DNA of 64,000 bases. Origin: JACMRP01 sp047302465. GTDB taxonomy: Bacteria > Bdellovibrionota > Bdellovibrionia > Bdellovibrionales > Bdellovibrionaceae. Below the pieces are notes generated by a model. It made no database searches and was not told the origin of the DNA. It saw only the letters and a list, made by a program, of their open reading frames with translations. The stretch lies in NCBI RefSeq assembly GCF_047302465.1, contig NZ_CP178621.1, positions 1,178,001 through 1,242,000 on the forward strand. The letters are read 5' to 3'. Within the stretch, counting starts at the first letter, position 1. Each line of letters opens with the position of its first letter. Both the position numbers and the translations under genes were made by a program. Shown in pieces: positions 8,214 to 16,134 of this stretch.

Positions 8214-8255
8214 GTCACTGAATACTTAGCTGAGTGGCCACTTTTGAAAAAATTA
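8214..8255 (-). promoter_or_regulatory. Putative promoter of solute-binding paralogue 2
   Basis: Minus strand TTTTCA, 17-nt spacer, AAGTAT in the shared AAGTATTCAGTGAC element (rc of 8214-8227). Identical distance to the start as in paralogues 1 and 3. Confidence 0.5.
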
Positions 8256-8275
8256 GTGTTCCAAAAAAAGCGTCA

Positions 8276-9028
8276 CTAATTTTGATACGCTTTTAAGATC
8301 TTTTGAAAGGTGCCATTTTTTTTAATTGTATCGATGGCCCTGTTCAGTTGTTGCAGCGTGATTGGTGCCTTTTTTGAGAGCGCGCATTTAGTCTCGACAG
8401 AATCCATTTTTAAATCGGCCGATTCCAGAGTGGGGTATATTTTTTTGTAATAGTCGAATTCTAGATTGGACATAACGATGTAGTTGATGCGTCCGTATTT
8501 AAGCTTGCGAATATTGGCTTCGTTGTTGGGGCCGTCTTCGCGAATAATTTTTTTCTTCGCAAACTCGTTGTCCAAGTTCTGATAAATAAAGTTCATGACA
8601 GTGCCGACACGCTCGCCATACAGGTCAGAGGCTTTGTTGATAGGCTTTTTGCCGTGGTGAACGATGACGTTGGTGCTGGTGTAGAGTTCTTGGCTCCAAT
8701 AAACATCTTTTTTGATTTTAGGCTGCCATACTTCGTTCAGGTGACAGACCATGGCGACGTCGCCAGAAAGCAGGCTTGGTGCCACACGATTTTTTGGTAG
8801 CAATAACCAGACGGGCTTTAGTTTAAGTTCCTGAGTAATGGCTTCTGCCAAGTCTTTGAGGATGCCGCTTTCTATTTCGGGATTGAACAGCGGATTTTTG
8901 ATTTCCACCAAGGGCATGGTGTAGTTGACATTGACGCCGATAAAAATAGTGTCATTTGTAGCTTCGGTCGATAAAGCTACAGAAGAAGAGCTAAACAGGA
9001 TGAGAATAAGGAGCTTGAGCAGCTTCAT
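8276..9028 (-). CDS. Family 3 extracellular solute-binding protein, paralogue 3
   Basis: 250 residues from ATG 9028 (signal peptide MKLLKLLILILFSSSSVALS). SBP_bac_3 domain as in its two neighbours but more diverged: SGILKDLAEAITQELKLKPVWLLLP, YGERVGTVMNFIYQNLD, YGRINYIVMSNLEFDYY. GGAGG lies only 2 nt before the ATG, which is tight; TTG at 9037 is the alternative start. First of the tandem triplet and downstream of rdgB. Ligand unknown. Confidence 0.87.
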   Translation of the reverse strand: MKLLKLLILILFSSSSVALSTEATNDTIFIGVNVNYTMPLVEIKNPLFNPEIESGILKDLAEAITQELKLKPVWLLLPKNRVAPSLLSGDVAMVCHLNEVWQPKIKKDVYWSQELYTSTNVIVHHGKKPINKASDLYGERVGTVMNFIYQNLDNEFAKKKIIREDGPNNEANIRKLKYGRINYIVMSNLEFDYYKKIYPTLESADLKMDSVETKCALSKKAPITLQQLNRAIDTIKKNGTFQKILKAYQN

Positions 9029-9058
9029 ACCCTCCAAGATAGCGGAAGCCTTTTGGTT

Positions 9059-9072
9059 GTCACTGAATACTT
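9059..9072 (-). promoter_or_regulatory. Shared 14-nt element before solute-binding paralogue 3
   Basis: AAGTATTCAGTGAC on the minus strand, 30 nt from the ATG, identical to the copies at 7364-7377 and 8214-8227. No -35-like hexamer is evident at 17 nt here, so the element itself may be a regulator site rather than only a -10 box. Confidence 0.5.
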
Positions 9073-9088
9073 CGTGTTTATTGAGATT

Positions 9089-9679
9089 CTAGGCTTTCAG
9101 CTTTTCCAGAAATGCTTTGAGGGCCTGAGCTCTATGGGAGTGCTGGTTTTTAAATCCAGGGCCTAATTCTGCTAAGGTCTGAGTTTGTCCCTCAGGAATG
9201 AATACTGGATCATAGCCAAAGCCAAGTTGTCCAACGGGTTTCGTAGAGATCGTGCCATTCATCACGCCATCAAAATGCCATTCGGCACCGTCAGGAGTAA
9301 AGACAACAGTGGAACACACAAAACGCGCCTTGCGATTCGCGATAGGTCGAATTGTCATCATTTTCAAAAGCTTGGCGATATTTTCGCTGTCAGCGGCTTT
9401 TGGGCCCGCATAGCGTGCAGAGTGAATGCCAGGAAGGTTATTTAAGCCTTCTACTTCAAGCCCAGAGTCTTCACCTAAAACCCAAACGCCCGATTTGACA
9501 GCTTTAAGGGTGCGAGCTTTGATCTGTGCATTTTCTAAAAACGTTTTGCCGTCTTCAGGGCGGGGAGTAAAAGAAGGAATATCTGCCTGAGTGAAGATCT
9601 TCAGATCTGCGAGCTCTTTAAGGCCGATTTTATATTCGTTTACTTTCCCTTTGTTTCCCGTAGCTAGCCAAAGTTCCAT
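9089..9679 (-). CDS. rdgB: RdgB/HAM1 family XTP/dITP diphosphatase
   Basis: 196 residues. Hydrolyses non-canonical purine triphosphates (ITP, dITP, XTP) to monophosphates. Diagnostic motifs: ATGNKGKVNEY at the N-terminus, EDSGLEVEGLNNLPGIHSARYAG in the middle, and GFGYDPVF followed by a Glu-rich HSHRAQAL tail. Six nt downstream of rph on the same strand, an arrangement found in many bacteria. Confidence 0.96.
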   Translation of the reverse strand: MELWLATGNKGKVNEYKIGLKELADLKIFTQADIPSFTPRPEDGKTFLENAQIKARTLKAVKSGVWVLGEDSGLEVEGLNNLPGIHSARYAGPKAADSENIAKLLKMMTIRPIANRKARFVCSTVVFTPDGAEWHFDGVMNGTISTKPVGQLGFGYDPVFIPEGQTQTLAELGPGFKNQHSHRAQALKAFLEKLKA

Positions 9680-9685
9680 AGTCTC

Positions 9686-10420
9686 TTACCCGATTTGTGT
9701 GCGTTTAAAGATGGGACCTACGATCTCTTCTTGGACTCTGAAAAGTTCATTGCACCCTTGTTGAGCCACGTCCATCATTGCATTGAGTTGTTCACGGGTA
9801 AAGGGAGTGTCTTCGGCAGTGCCTTGCACTTCAACAAAGTGACCCTTGTCTGTCATGACAAAGTTCATGTCAGTGCCAATTGCTGAATCCTCGTCGTAGT
9901 CCAAATCCAAAAGAATGTTACTGCCTTGAATGCCTACGCTGATCGCAGAAACGTAGTTGATCAACGGCATTTGTTTGATTTCGCTAAGGCCATGTAGCTT
10001 CTTACAAGCCAATGCTAAAGCCACGAATCCACCAGTGACGGCAGCAGTGCGAGTTCCGCCGTCGGCGTTGATCACGTCACAGTCGATCGTGATTTGTTTT
10101 TCACCCAGAGCTTTAAGATCCACACCAGCTCTGAGAGAGCGGCCGATCAGTCTTGAGATTTCTTGAGTGCGACCACCGCTGGTGATTTTGTCGCGCTTCA
10201 TACGTTGATGGGTTGAGCGTGGGAGCATGCCGTATTCAGCCGTAATCCAACCTTCGCCAGAGCCGACCAGCCATTGTGGGGCTTTTGCTTCATAGCTTGC
10301 TGTGCAAAGCACGCGAGTTCTGCCGAACTCAACAAGCGCCGAGCCTTCTGCATATTCAGATACATTCGGAGTGATTTTAACAGGGCGTAATTGATGAGTC
10401 AGACGGCCGTGTGCGCGCAT
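9686..10420 (-). CDS. rph: Ribonuclease PH
   Basis: 244 residues, full length. Phosphorolytic 3'-5' exoribonuclease that trims tRNA 3' ends. Shows GSALVEFGRTRVLCTASYE, WITAEYGMLPRSTHQRM, EISRLIGRSLRAGVDL, TIDCDVINADGGTRTAAVTGG and the phosphate-binding region. AAGGA lies 10 nt before the ATG but inside the 3' arm of a hairpin formed in the gap after the amidase gene, so translation may be modulated. Forms a pair with rdgB. Confidence 0.97.
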   Translation of the reverse strand: MRAHGRLTHQLRPVKITPNVSEYAEGSALVEFGRTRVLCTASYEAKAPQWLVGSGEGWITAEYGMLPRSTHQRMKRDKITSGGRTQEISRLIGRSLRAGVDLKALGEKQITIDCDVINADGGTRTAAVTGGFVALALACKKLHGLSEIKQMPLINYVSAISVGIQGSNILLDLDYDEDSAIGTDMNFVMTDKGHFVEVQGTAEDTPFTREQLNAMMDVAQQGCNELFRVQEEIVGPIFKRTQIG

Positions 10421-10429
10421 AAAAATGAT

Positions 10430-10453
10430 CCTTAATCTTTGGTGTGATTAAGG
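10430..10453 (-). promoter_or_regulatory. Hairpin occluding the rph ribosome site
   Basis: Perfect 8-bp stem CCTTAATC (10430-10437) with GATTAAGG (10446-10453), loop of 8 nt. On the minus strand the 3' arm contains the rph Shine-Dalgarno AAGG and is followed by ATCATTTTT and the rph ATG. It could act as a weak terminator of the amidase gene or as a translational switch for rph. Confidence 0.6.
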
Positions 10454-10455
10454 CG

Positions 10456-11205
10456 TCACTCTAAGGCTTGGCCCTCGATTTTGTCCATCATTTCTTTGTA
10501 CTGAACGACCGCTTTGTAGATTTTCTGAGCAATTTCTTGCTGGTATTTTACAGAGCTGAGTTTTTTGGCCTCTTCAGGGTGGGTGAGGAATCCAACCTCG
10601 ATCAAGACGGAGGGCATCGTAGTTTTCGAAACGACATAAAAGGGAGCTTGTTTAATGGCGGCTGAGGACCAATCTTGGGCTAGCAGCTGGGTGATCTGCA
10701 GGCTGCTCTTTGCGCGGTGTTGGCGATGCAAGTCTTCCACGATCGCCATGATATCGCCTTTTTTTGAGGGCGACTCGACAGATTTTGCAGAGTTTGTCGC
10801 AACAGCTTCCGCCTGATTTTCTTGTTCTGCTAATAGCAAACTCTCTTCATCCGGAGGCAACGAGTTTTGAAAATAGAGTTCTGTTCCTTTAACTCGGGTA
10901 CTTGGATTCGAGTTTGCGTGTAGACTTAAAAATAAATCTGCCTGAGACTTTTCGGCTTTTTTCACTCGTTCAGAAAGACTGACGTGTTGATCTTTCTCTC
11001 GAGTCATTTGCACTGTGAATTGGGGGTTGCTGCCAAGAAGGTCTTTCAGATAACCCGCTACTTTCAGAACTAGGTCTTTTTCTTGGACACCTAAATGCGA
11101 AGTTCCAGAGTCAATACCGCCATGACCAGGATCAATCATCACTTGCAGAGCGTGGGCTTCAAAAGAAAGAAACAATATAGGAATAAGAATCAGCAATCGA
11201 CGCAT
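10456..11205 (-). CDS. N-acetylmuramoyl-L-alanine amidase, AmiC family (Amidase_3)
   Basis: 249 residues: signal peptide (MRRLLILIPILFLSFEAHA) and a single Amidase_3 catalytic domain. Zinc ligands are visible as the His in DPGHGG, the Glu in GVQEKD and the His in LFLSLHANSN; the catalytic Glu is in VLIEVGFLTHPEE. It cleaves the amide bond between MurNAc and the stem peptide in the periplasm. It has an insert (about residues 115-150) in the position of the auto-inhibitory helix of AmiC-type enzymes. No AMIN domain. Could serve daughter-cell separation or prey wall processing. Confidence 0.93.
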   Translation of the reverse strand: MRRLLILIPILFLSFEAHALQVMIDPGHGGIDSGTSHLGVQEKDLVLKVAGYLKDLLGSNPQFTVQMTREKDQHVSLSERVKKAEKSQADLFLSLHANSNPSTRVKGTELYFQNSLPPDEESLLLAEQENQAEAVATNSAKSVESPSKKGDIMAIVEDLHRQHRAKSSLQITQLLAQDWSSAAIKQAPFYVVSKTTMPSVLIEVGFLTHPEEAKKLSSVKYQQEIAQKIYKAVVQYKEMMDKIEGQALE

Positions 11206-11279
11206 GGATTTAGTGTACGGGATTTTACAGCCGTGCTCATCTTGGACTCGCTCTAGGTAGTGCTATTGATTTTGGGAAT

Positions 11280-11345
11280 AAAAAAAGGCGACCAGGTGGG
11301 GGGGGAGGGCCTAGCCGCCATGGGGGGTACCTTCTACTAGAGCAA
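11280..11345 (-). ncRNA. Putative small RNA with C-rich terminator loop (3' part)
   Basis: On the minus strand, a 10-bp stem (rc of 11310-11319 with rc of 11287-11296, two G-U pairs) closes a 13-nt loop containing eight consecutive C, followed by seven T (rc of 11280-11286): a textbook terminator. Just upstream is a further run of six C (rc of 11322-11327). No protein gene ends here; the flanking genes diverge, so the transcript must be a short independent RNA. Its 5' end is not resolved. The layout matches the RNA at 17198-17264. The rest of the 310-nt gap (11206-11515) shows a GGCC/GGCC palindrome near 11440-11452 and nothing else recognised. Confidence 0.5.
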
Positions 11346-11503
11346 CCGCGGTGCCAGCCCTCGGAGAGGTCATTAGCCATTGTATTGGATTTGGCGCTGT
11401 TAACGGTTTTGACGGTGACGCTCTTTGCGGGGCCCCTATTGGGCCGAGGTCTGGAATTAAAGTGAAAAATCTAAATTGCGAGCGCTCGAGGAGGGTTCTT
11501 TCA

Positions 11504-11509
11504 TATAAT
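11504..11509 (+). promoter_or_regulatory. Consensus -10 box, TATAAT, 6 nt before ATG
   Basis: TATAAT ends 6 nt before the ATG at 11516, placing the transcript start at or next to the start codon. No good -35 hexamer is seen. GAGGAGG lies 19 nt upstream of the ATG, too far to act on it. Confidence 0.4.
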
Positions 11510-11515
11510 GAGCGT

Positions 11516-12346
11516 ATGAAGAACATCTTACGACTGACTCTTGTATTCTCGTTTCTGATGACCTCGATTGCGTTTGCTGAAGTGGATCAGGATTTGATTA
11601 AAAAAATCTCGAGACAAGATCGTGATCTTATCAAAGCCGTTGTCCTAACGACTTTCGTGACGGCACAGGATACCGCATACTTTGAAAAGATCGAGCAAAA
11701 CTACAAGCCATTGGGATTGCATCTGAGTGGCTCTCAAAAAAATGGGACGCTTTCGATTTTTGGCCAAGATTCTGATACTACTCTTAGTAATTTTAATCCC
11801 GCTCAAAAGAGCTTAAAAATCAATGGACGTGAGTTTCAAATCGAGAAGGGGAAGTCTCTTGAATATCATGTCACTAAGATGAGCGACATTCTTACCAGAA
11901 AGAAAAAGAAAACGGCGGAAGTGTTTTGGCTGTCTCGAGCGTATGCGAGCGAGGCTGACGACGAGTCAGGAATTAAATCCCTATTCTATGCGATTCCGGC
12001 GGCGATTGCGATTTTGAACAATGATATGGCTCAGGATTCTTTGGATGCGGTTCTCAGTAAATGCAGTACCGATTTGACAGCCCAAGGCTATAGGTTTGCT
12101 CTTACGCGGTTGACATTTCTAGAGAGCAAAAGAGAATTTACGACTGAAAAACAGGAAAAAATCACGGATTGTAAAGAGTGGGCTCGTCAGCAGCCATATT
12201 CTAAAAAAATAGGTGAGCCTGCTTTGATCTGGCGTTGTGAGACCGGCCATAAAGTTGTGACATGTATGAAGAACCACCCTATGCGCGAAAAATCATCTTC
12301 TCCGCAAGCGCCTCAAGGTCAAGGTACACGCGGCGTCTCTCAATAA
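11516..12346 (+). CDS. Exported protein of unknown function
   Basis: 276 residues starting MKNILRLTLVFSFLMTSIAFA, a clear signal peptide. I recognise no domain. Mature region: mixed charge, a KKKKT stretch near residue 130, then EVFWLSRAYASEADDE that looks like a second hydrophobic/Ala segment, and a C-terminal part with paired Cys (SKCSTDL, ITDCKEW, IWRCETG, VVTCMKN), possibly disulfide-bonded. The tail SSSPQAPQGQGTRG is low complexity. ATG 11516 is chosen because it begins the signal peptide; it has no ribosome site at proper distance but a TATAAT box 6 nt upstream, so it may be translated from a leaderless mRNA. Convergent with the next gene. Confidence 0.72.
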   Translation: MKNILRLTLVFSFLMTSIAFAEVDQDLIKKISRQDRDLIKAVVLTTFVTAQDTAYFEKIEQNYKPLGLHLSGSQKNGTLSIFGQDSDTTLSNFNPAQKSLKINGREFQIEKGKSLEYHVTKMSDILTRKKKKTAEVFWLSRAYASEADDESGIKSLFYAIPAAIAILNNDMAQDSLDAVLSKCSTDLTAQGYRFALTRLTFLESKREFTTEKQEKITDCKEWARQQPYSKKIGEPALIWRCETGHKVVTCMKNHPMREKSSSPQAPQGQGTRGVSQ

Positions 12347-12380
12347 AAAAAACGAAGGAGCCATGCGTGGACTCCTTCGT
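12346..12380 (-). terminator. Terminator of the EF-hand lipoprotein gene
   Basis: 9-bp stem 12352-12360/12372-12380 with an 11-nt loop; on the minus strand it is followed by eight T, the last of which overlap the stop codon of the convergent plus-strand gene. In the plus direction the same stem has no T-run. Confidence 0.85.
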
Positions 12381-12441
12381 CGTTATCTAATCCGCAGATT
12401 GTTAAGCTAAATTTCGACACTTCTCCTTGTTGTCAACATCC

Positions 12442-13818
12442 CTATTTGGTGATGTTGAGGTATCGGAACCAGAGGTCAAACACGAGGTGAAGTTTACCAT
12501 CCTCAGTTTTTACGACAGACTTCATGAGAGTCTGGTTACCATACTGATCCGTTTCTTTGTAACGCTTGTCATAGTGCAAGTCGATCACAGAGATGGCTTT
12601 CTCTTTCAGTGGCAATAGCTCGTCGCTTTGGGCGATACCATCGCGGTTTGCATCACCCCACAGACGGAGTTTTTCGAAAACTTCGTCTTGATCAGTGATC
12701 AATTTATCTCTGTCATCATCGTACTTCTCCAAGGCTTTGTAACCGTTGGCCGCGAATTTGCCATCTGGACCGCGAGTGTTATCACCGAAGAGTTCGTTGA
12801 TACCCGAGACTTGTCCGTCTTTATTTGGCAGTGTGATAAAGTAGTACTCTTGCTCTTCGCGAGTTAACCAAGAGATCTGCTTTTTATCGTGCGCTCTAGG
12901 GAATGATCTTTCACCCAAGATGTCAAATTGGATACCGTCCATTGGAGACGTCAATTTGATACCGCGAGCTTGTGAGTTCATGCTGATAATCAGCGGAGAC
13001 ACACGCGTATCGCACGCAGCTTGAGTAGCATCCGTAGAATTTCCGAATTGGTTCTTCAAATCTCCGTACAGGCTGTTGTTCTTATTTAGGTCATACAAGA
13101 TTTCAACTTTAGTACGGCCTGTGTAAGTGATGCTGCTGTCGCTATTAACTCTGAAGGCAATATCATAGTCTGTCAGAGATTTATTTTGAACGGCCGCCAT
13201 ATCAGAAGAACTCACTGCTGAGTCGACTGCATACACTCTATAAGATCCTGGAGCCAAATTCGCACACGGCTTAAAGCTGATTTGTTTTTTATTTAAGATG
13301 TCATTCTTGAAATCACCTGTGAGTTCGCAAGAAGCAGCCATCCCGTTAACAGGTGCGATCACCAACTTCACTGATTGTGAAGTTAATAGGTTTCCGGCGT
13401 TAGCCTCTGTTTGCACGTTTGAGCAAACAAATCTAAAGACGACATTCAATCCACCTGGAACGGCTGGATCGTTACCGCTGACTGGACCGCTTGGCATACT
13501 TGGGTCATTGCCTGGAGGTCTTCCACCTGGCATCCCTGGATCATTTCCTGGAGGACGTTTACCTGGAGTTCCAGCGTCGTCACCTGGACGGCCACCGCCT
13601 GGAGTATTTGAATCATCGCCAGGTCTACCACCGCCAACACTGCCGTCGTCACCTGGTTCGCGACCAAACACGCCTTCCTTACCGAGAGCCTCTGCTTTGA
13701 GTCCTGGATCGATAGTGAATTTTGCCCGCGCGCAGTTTTGATAGGCTAGGGTCATTACCCCGCACAAAACAAAAACTGAAAAAGCTGGAATAGCTTTTTG
13801 ATTCTTCCATGGAATCAT
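12442..13818 (-). CDS. Lipoprotein-like exported protein with Gly-Asp-Asp repeats and EF-hand motifs
   Basis: 458 residues. N-terminus: short charged segment, hydrophobic stretch ending LAYQNC, resembling a lipobox but with Asn at -1, so lipidation is uncertain. Residues about 53-120 are tandem PGDD/PGND units with Gly-Arg-Pro spacers, clearly related to repeats in the gene at 16397. The C-terminal half carries LFGDNTRGPDGKF, YDDDRDKLITDQDEVF and DANRDGIAQSDEL, two EF-hand-type calcium loops of the sort found in large secreted proteins. The ribosome site is AGGGGG. Likely a calcium-stabilised surface protein; function unknown. Confidence 0.75.
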   Translation of the reverse strand: MIPWKNQKAIPAFSVFVLCGVMTLAYQNCARAKFTIDPGLKAEALGKEGVFGREPGDDGSVGGGRPGDDSNTPGGGRPGDDAGTPGKRPPGNDPGMPGGRPPGNDPSMPSGPVSGNDPAVPGGLNVVFRFVCSNVQTEANAGNLLTSQSVKLVIAPVNGMAASCELTGDFKNDILNKKQISFKPCANLAPGSYRVYAVDSAVSSSDMAAVQNKSLTDYDIAFRVNSDSSITYTGRTKVEILYDLNKNNSLYGDLKNQFGNSTDATQAACDTRVSPLIISMNSQARGIKLTSPMDGIQFDILGERSFPRAHDKKQISWLTREEQEYYFITLPNKDGQVSGINELFGDNTRGPDGKFAANGYKALEKYDDDRDKLITDQDEVFEKLRLWGDANRDGIAQSDELLPLKEKAISVIDLHYDKRYKETDQYGNQTLMKSVVKTEDGKLHLVFDLWFRYLNITK

Positions 13819-14086
13819 GGTGTGTTCCCCCTAAAAAATAAAGTCGTACAAAGCTTTATCGTGCAGAAACGGGGCCAACCTAAATCGTACCTGGTGGTTA
13901 TGGGTCCAAAAATGGGTCTAGTTTTTTGACAGGTGTTAGTGTTTCCCTAGACGATTCTCACTCTGAGACGAGACAGGTTCAGACCAGCTCGGTGTCTTGA
14001 AAAGATATGTCCAAAGGCCAGTTAATTCGACGTGGGGTCTTACCGATACGCCTTGTGTTAAATTAATACTTAGGAGGAACTTCGTC

Positions 14087-15478
14087 ATGTGCACGTCTTT
14101 AAAACCACTGTTGATTGTACTTGTTTTGTCCGCATTTGCGGGACCCGGGGCTTTTGCTAAGTCCGTGGACTCAGCTCAAGTTGATGCGGAAGAGGCTGCG
14201 ACAGACGCAGAAAGCGCAAAAGCTGATGCGGCTGAAGCAAAACGAAGAGCGGAAGAAGAAAGAAAAAGACTAGATAAGGCACGTAACGAGGCAAAAGCTG
14301 CGTTAGAAAAAGCTCGTGCTGCAGAAGCGACTGCTAAAAAAGAGCAAGCTGAGTCTGAGCGTGAAGTAGCTCGTGCGAAGCAAGAGACTGCTGAAAACGA
14401 AAGATCACAAAAGCAAGCTGAACAACAGCAAGCTCAATCTGAAGCGCGCATCAAGGCGGCTCAGGAAAAAGTGACAGCTGCAAAAGCCGCTAAAGATCAA
14501 GCTGTTGAAAAGAAAAAAGCTGCTGAAAAATCATCAAGCGATGTTGCGAGCAAAGCGAAAGACGCTGAAAAAGACGGCCAAAAAGCCACTGATGAAGCGA
14601 ATCGTGCACAAAAAGAATTGGACGAAGCAAAAATGCGTTTGAAACAACTTGAGCAAGAATTAGCGAAAGCTCAGTTGAATTCGCAAAAAGCAATCGCCCA
14701 AGGTAAGGCAACTGAAGCCCGCGTGAAGGCTGAAATGGCTCGTACTGATGCCGAGAAGTCTCGTGCAGAAGCAGAGATGACTAAAGCAAAAGCAGGTCAA
14801 GCTCAAGCTGAAGATTCTGTAAAGAAACTTGAAGAAGAAGCTAAAAAATCTCAAGAGACTTTGGCTAAAACCAAAGATTCTTTAGACGAAGAGAAAAAGA
14901 AATTGGCAGAAGCGAAGAGCACAGAAGAAAAAGCTCGCTCTAACTTCACAAAGTCTAAAACTGATTTAGAGAAGCAAAAGGCCGATTTGCAAAAAACAAC
15001 AGCAGAAGCGACTTTCGAAGCTAACAAAGCTAAAAAAGCCGTTGCTGAATTCGAAGCACAAGCTGCAAAAGCTGATGCTGAGTTGAACCGTTATAAAGCA
15101 GAAGCTGAAAAAGCGAAGAAAGAGCGTGAGGCATTGGAGGAAGCCTTAGAAAAGGCAAAGTCCAAGGCGGATGAAAGCTCCATCCGCGTAGATACAGCAA
15201 AAGCCGAAGCTGAAACTGAAAAAATGATGCTTGAGACTGCAAAGATCAGAGCAGAAACTGCGGGTTTGAACACGACAGGTGTTGCAGCTATCCGCAGTTC
15301 TACTGGTGGCAGTGCAAAAACTCTTGTGAAAGATTGTGTCGTTCGCGACCAGCCTGAGAAGGGAAAGCAAGTAGGCGTTGCTAAAAAAGGCGAGAAGATC
15401 ACCATTAAAAGTCAATCCGGTGTTTGGGTGCAAGTAAATAGCCCAGACGGATACATGCACAAAAACTGCGTAAAGTAG
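14087..15478 (+). CDS. Exported Ala/Lys/Glu coiled-coil protein with C-terminal SH3b domain
   Basis: 463 residues from ATG 14087, which has TAGGAGG 8-9 nt upstream; further upstream in-frame starts precede the signal peptide and lack support. Residues 1-25 are a signal peptide ending in AFAK. About residues 30-395 are almost continuous heptad-like Ala/Lys/Glu/Gln sequence, a very long coiled coil similar in composition to TolA. The last 60 residues (TLVKDCVVRDQPEKGKQVG ... GVWVQVNSPDGYMHKNC) are a bacterial SH3 domain with two Cys. Such SH3b domains bind peptidoglycan or protein ligands. It may span the periplasm. The 268-nt gap upstream shows no other gene. Confidence 0.85.
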   Translation: MCTSLKPLLIVLVLSAFAGPGAFAKSVDSAQVDAEEAATDAESAKADAAEAKRRAEEERKRLDKARNEAKAALEKARAAEATAKKEQAESEREVARAKQETAENERSQKQAEQQQAQSEARIKAAQEKVTAAKAAKDQAVEKKKAAEKSSSDVASKAKDAEKDGQKATDEANRAQKELDEAKMRLKQLEQELAKAQLNSQKAIAQGKATEARVKAEMARTDAEKSRAEAEMTKAKAGQAQAEDSVKKLEEEAKKSQETLAKTKDSLDEEKKKLAEAKSTEEKARSNFTKSKTDLEKQKADLQKTTAEATFEANKAKKAVAEFEAQAAKADAELNRYKAEAEKAKKEREALEEALEKAKSKADESSIRVDTAKAEAETEKMMLETAKIRAETAGLNTTGVAAIRSSTGGSAKTLVKDCVVRDQPEKGKQVGVAKKGEKITIKSQSGVWVQVNSPDGYMHKNCVK

Positions 15479-15487
15479 TAGTAATGT

Positions 15488-16123
15488 ATGTTCGGATTCC
15501 TGACTCGCAGGCCTTGGGCTCTTCATAACCCACTGAAATCTTGGACTCTCGCTGGCTTAAGCTTGCGAGAGTGTCAACTTTTAGTGGCGTCAATGACCGA
15601 TGCCGAGATGAAGGTGAGTTGGGCACATCACGAAAACTGGCCAACTTGGAAACCTCTGAGCGAGCCTGAATGTCATGACCTTTTTACTCTGAAAGACAGT
15701 GATCAGCACAATCTTCCAGAGCTTCCGCAGATCGTTCAAGAAGACGACCACGAGATTACCGAAGTGCGCATGGTCACTAATGTGCAAAAGGTGCGTGAGC
15801 CCGTTCAGCGTAAATACACACGTTACATCGCGAAGATTCCAGTCGAGATCATGCTAAGCTCTCATAGCTTTAGCACTCATACTTTGGATCTTTCCGAGGG
15901 CGGTTTCTGTTTTGAAGATAAGTTGCCGGATTGGGTGGCGGGATATTTTACCGTCGTTCTGAATGCACCGGACAAGATGTTTGAATTCACATGTTTCCTA
16001 GCCGAAGACCAAAAGAAAGATAAATTCCGCACCGAGATCGCACCAACAACGGCCGAGAAGGTTCAAGAAGATTTCCGCATTTGGTTGCTGACCCAAAAAT
16101 TCCCAATCACTCCGCAAAAGTAA
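15488..16123 (+). CDS. PilZ domain protein with N-terminal GYF_2-like segment
   Basis: 211 residues, no signal peptide. The N-terminal part (LSLRECQLLVASMTDAEMK ... WAHHENWPTWKPLSE) resembles the GYF_2/DUF4339 fold with spaced Trp. The C-terminal part has the c-di-GMP motifs of PilZ: RKYTR (RxxxR) at about residue 108 and DLSEGG (DxSxxG) about 25 residues later. PilZ proteins respond to cyclic di-GMP, which controls the predatory cycle in Bdellovibrio. Starts 9 nt after the coiled-coil gene, so the two are probably co-transcribed. Confidence 0.85.
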   Translation: MFGFLTRRPWALHNPLKSWTLAGLSLRECQLLVASMTDAEMKVSWAHHENWPTWKPLSEPECHDLFTLKDSDQHNLPELPQIVQEDDHEITEVRMVTNVQKVREPVQRKYTRYIAKIPVEIMLSSHSFSTHTLDLSEGGFCFEDKLPDWVAGYFTVVLNAPDKMFEFTCFLAEDQKKDKFRTEIAPTTAEKVQEDFRIWLLTQKFPITPQK

Positions 16124-16134
16124 GTATATATAAG

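Noticed and set aside
12628..13741. Long plus-strand frames inside the EF-hand lipoprotein gene
   Set aside because: They are antisense shadows of a gene with signal peptide, repeats and terminator; Pro/Leu-rich nonsense composition.
13926..13954. TTGACA-based promoter upstream of the coiled-coil gene
   Set aside because: TTGACA at 13926 has no acceptable -10 box at 16-18 nt; only TAGACG is present.
14007..14066. 19-codon frame upstream of the coiled-coil gene
   Set aside because: No ribosome site and no recognisable content; it overlaps likely promoter sequence.
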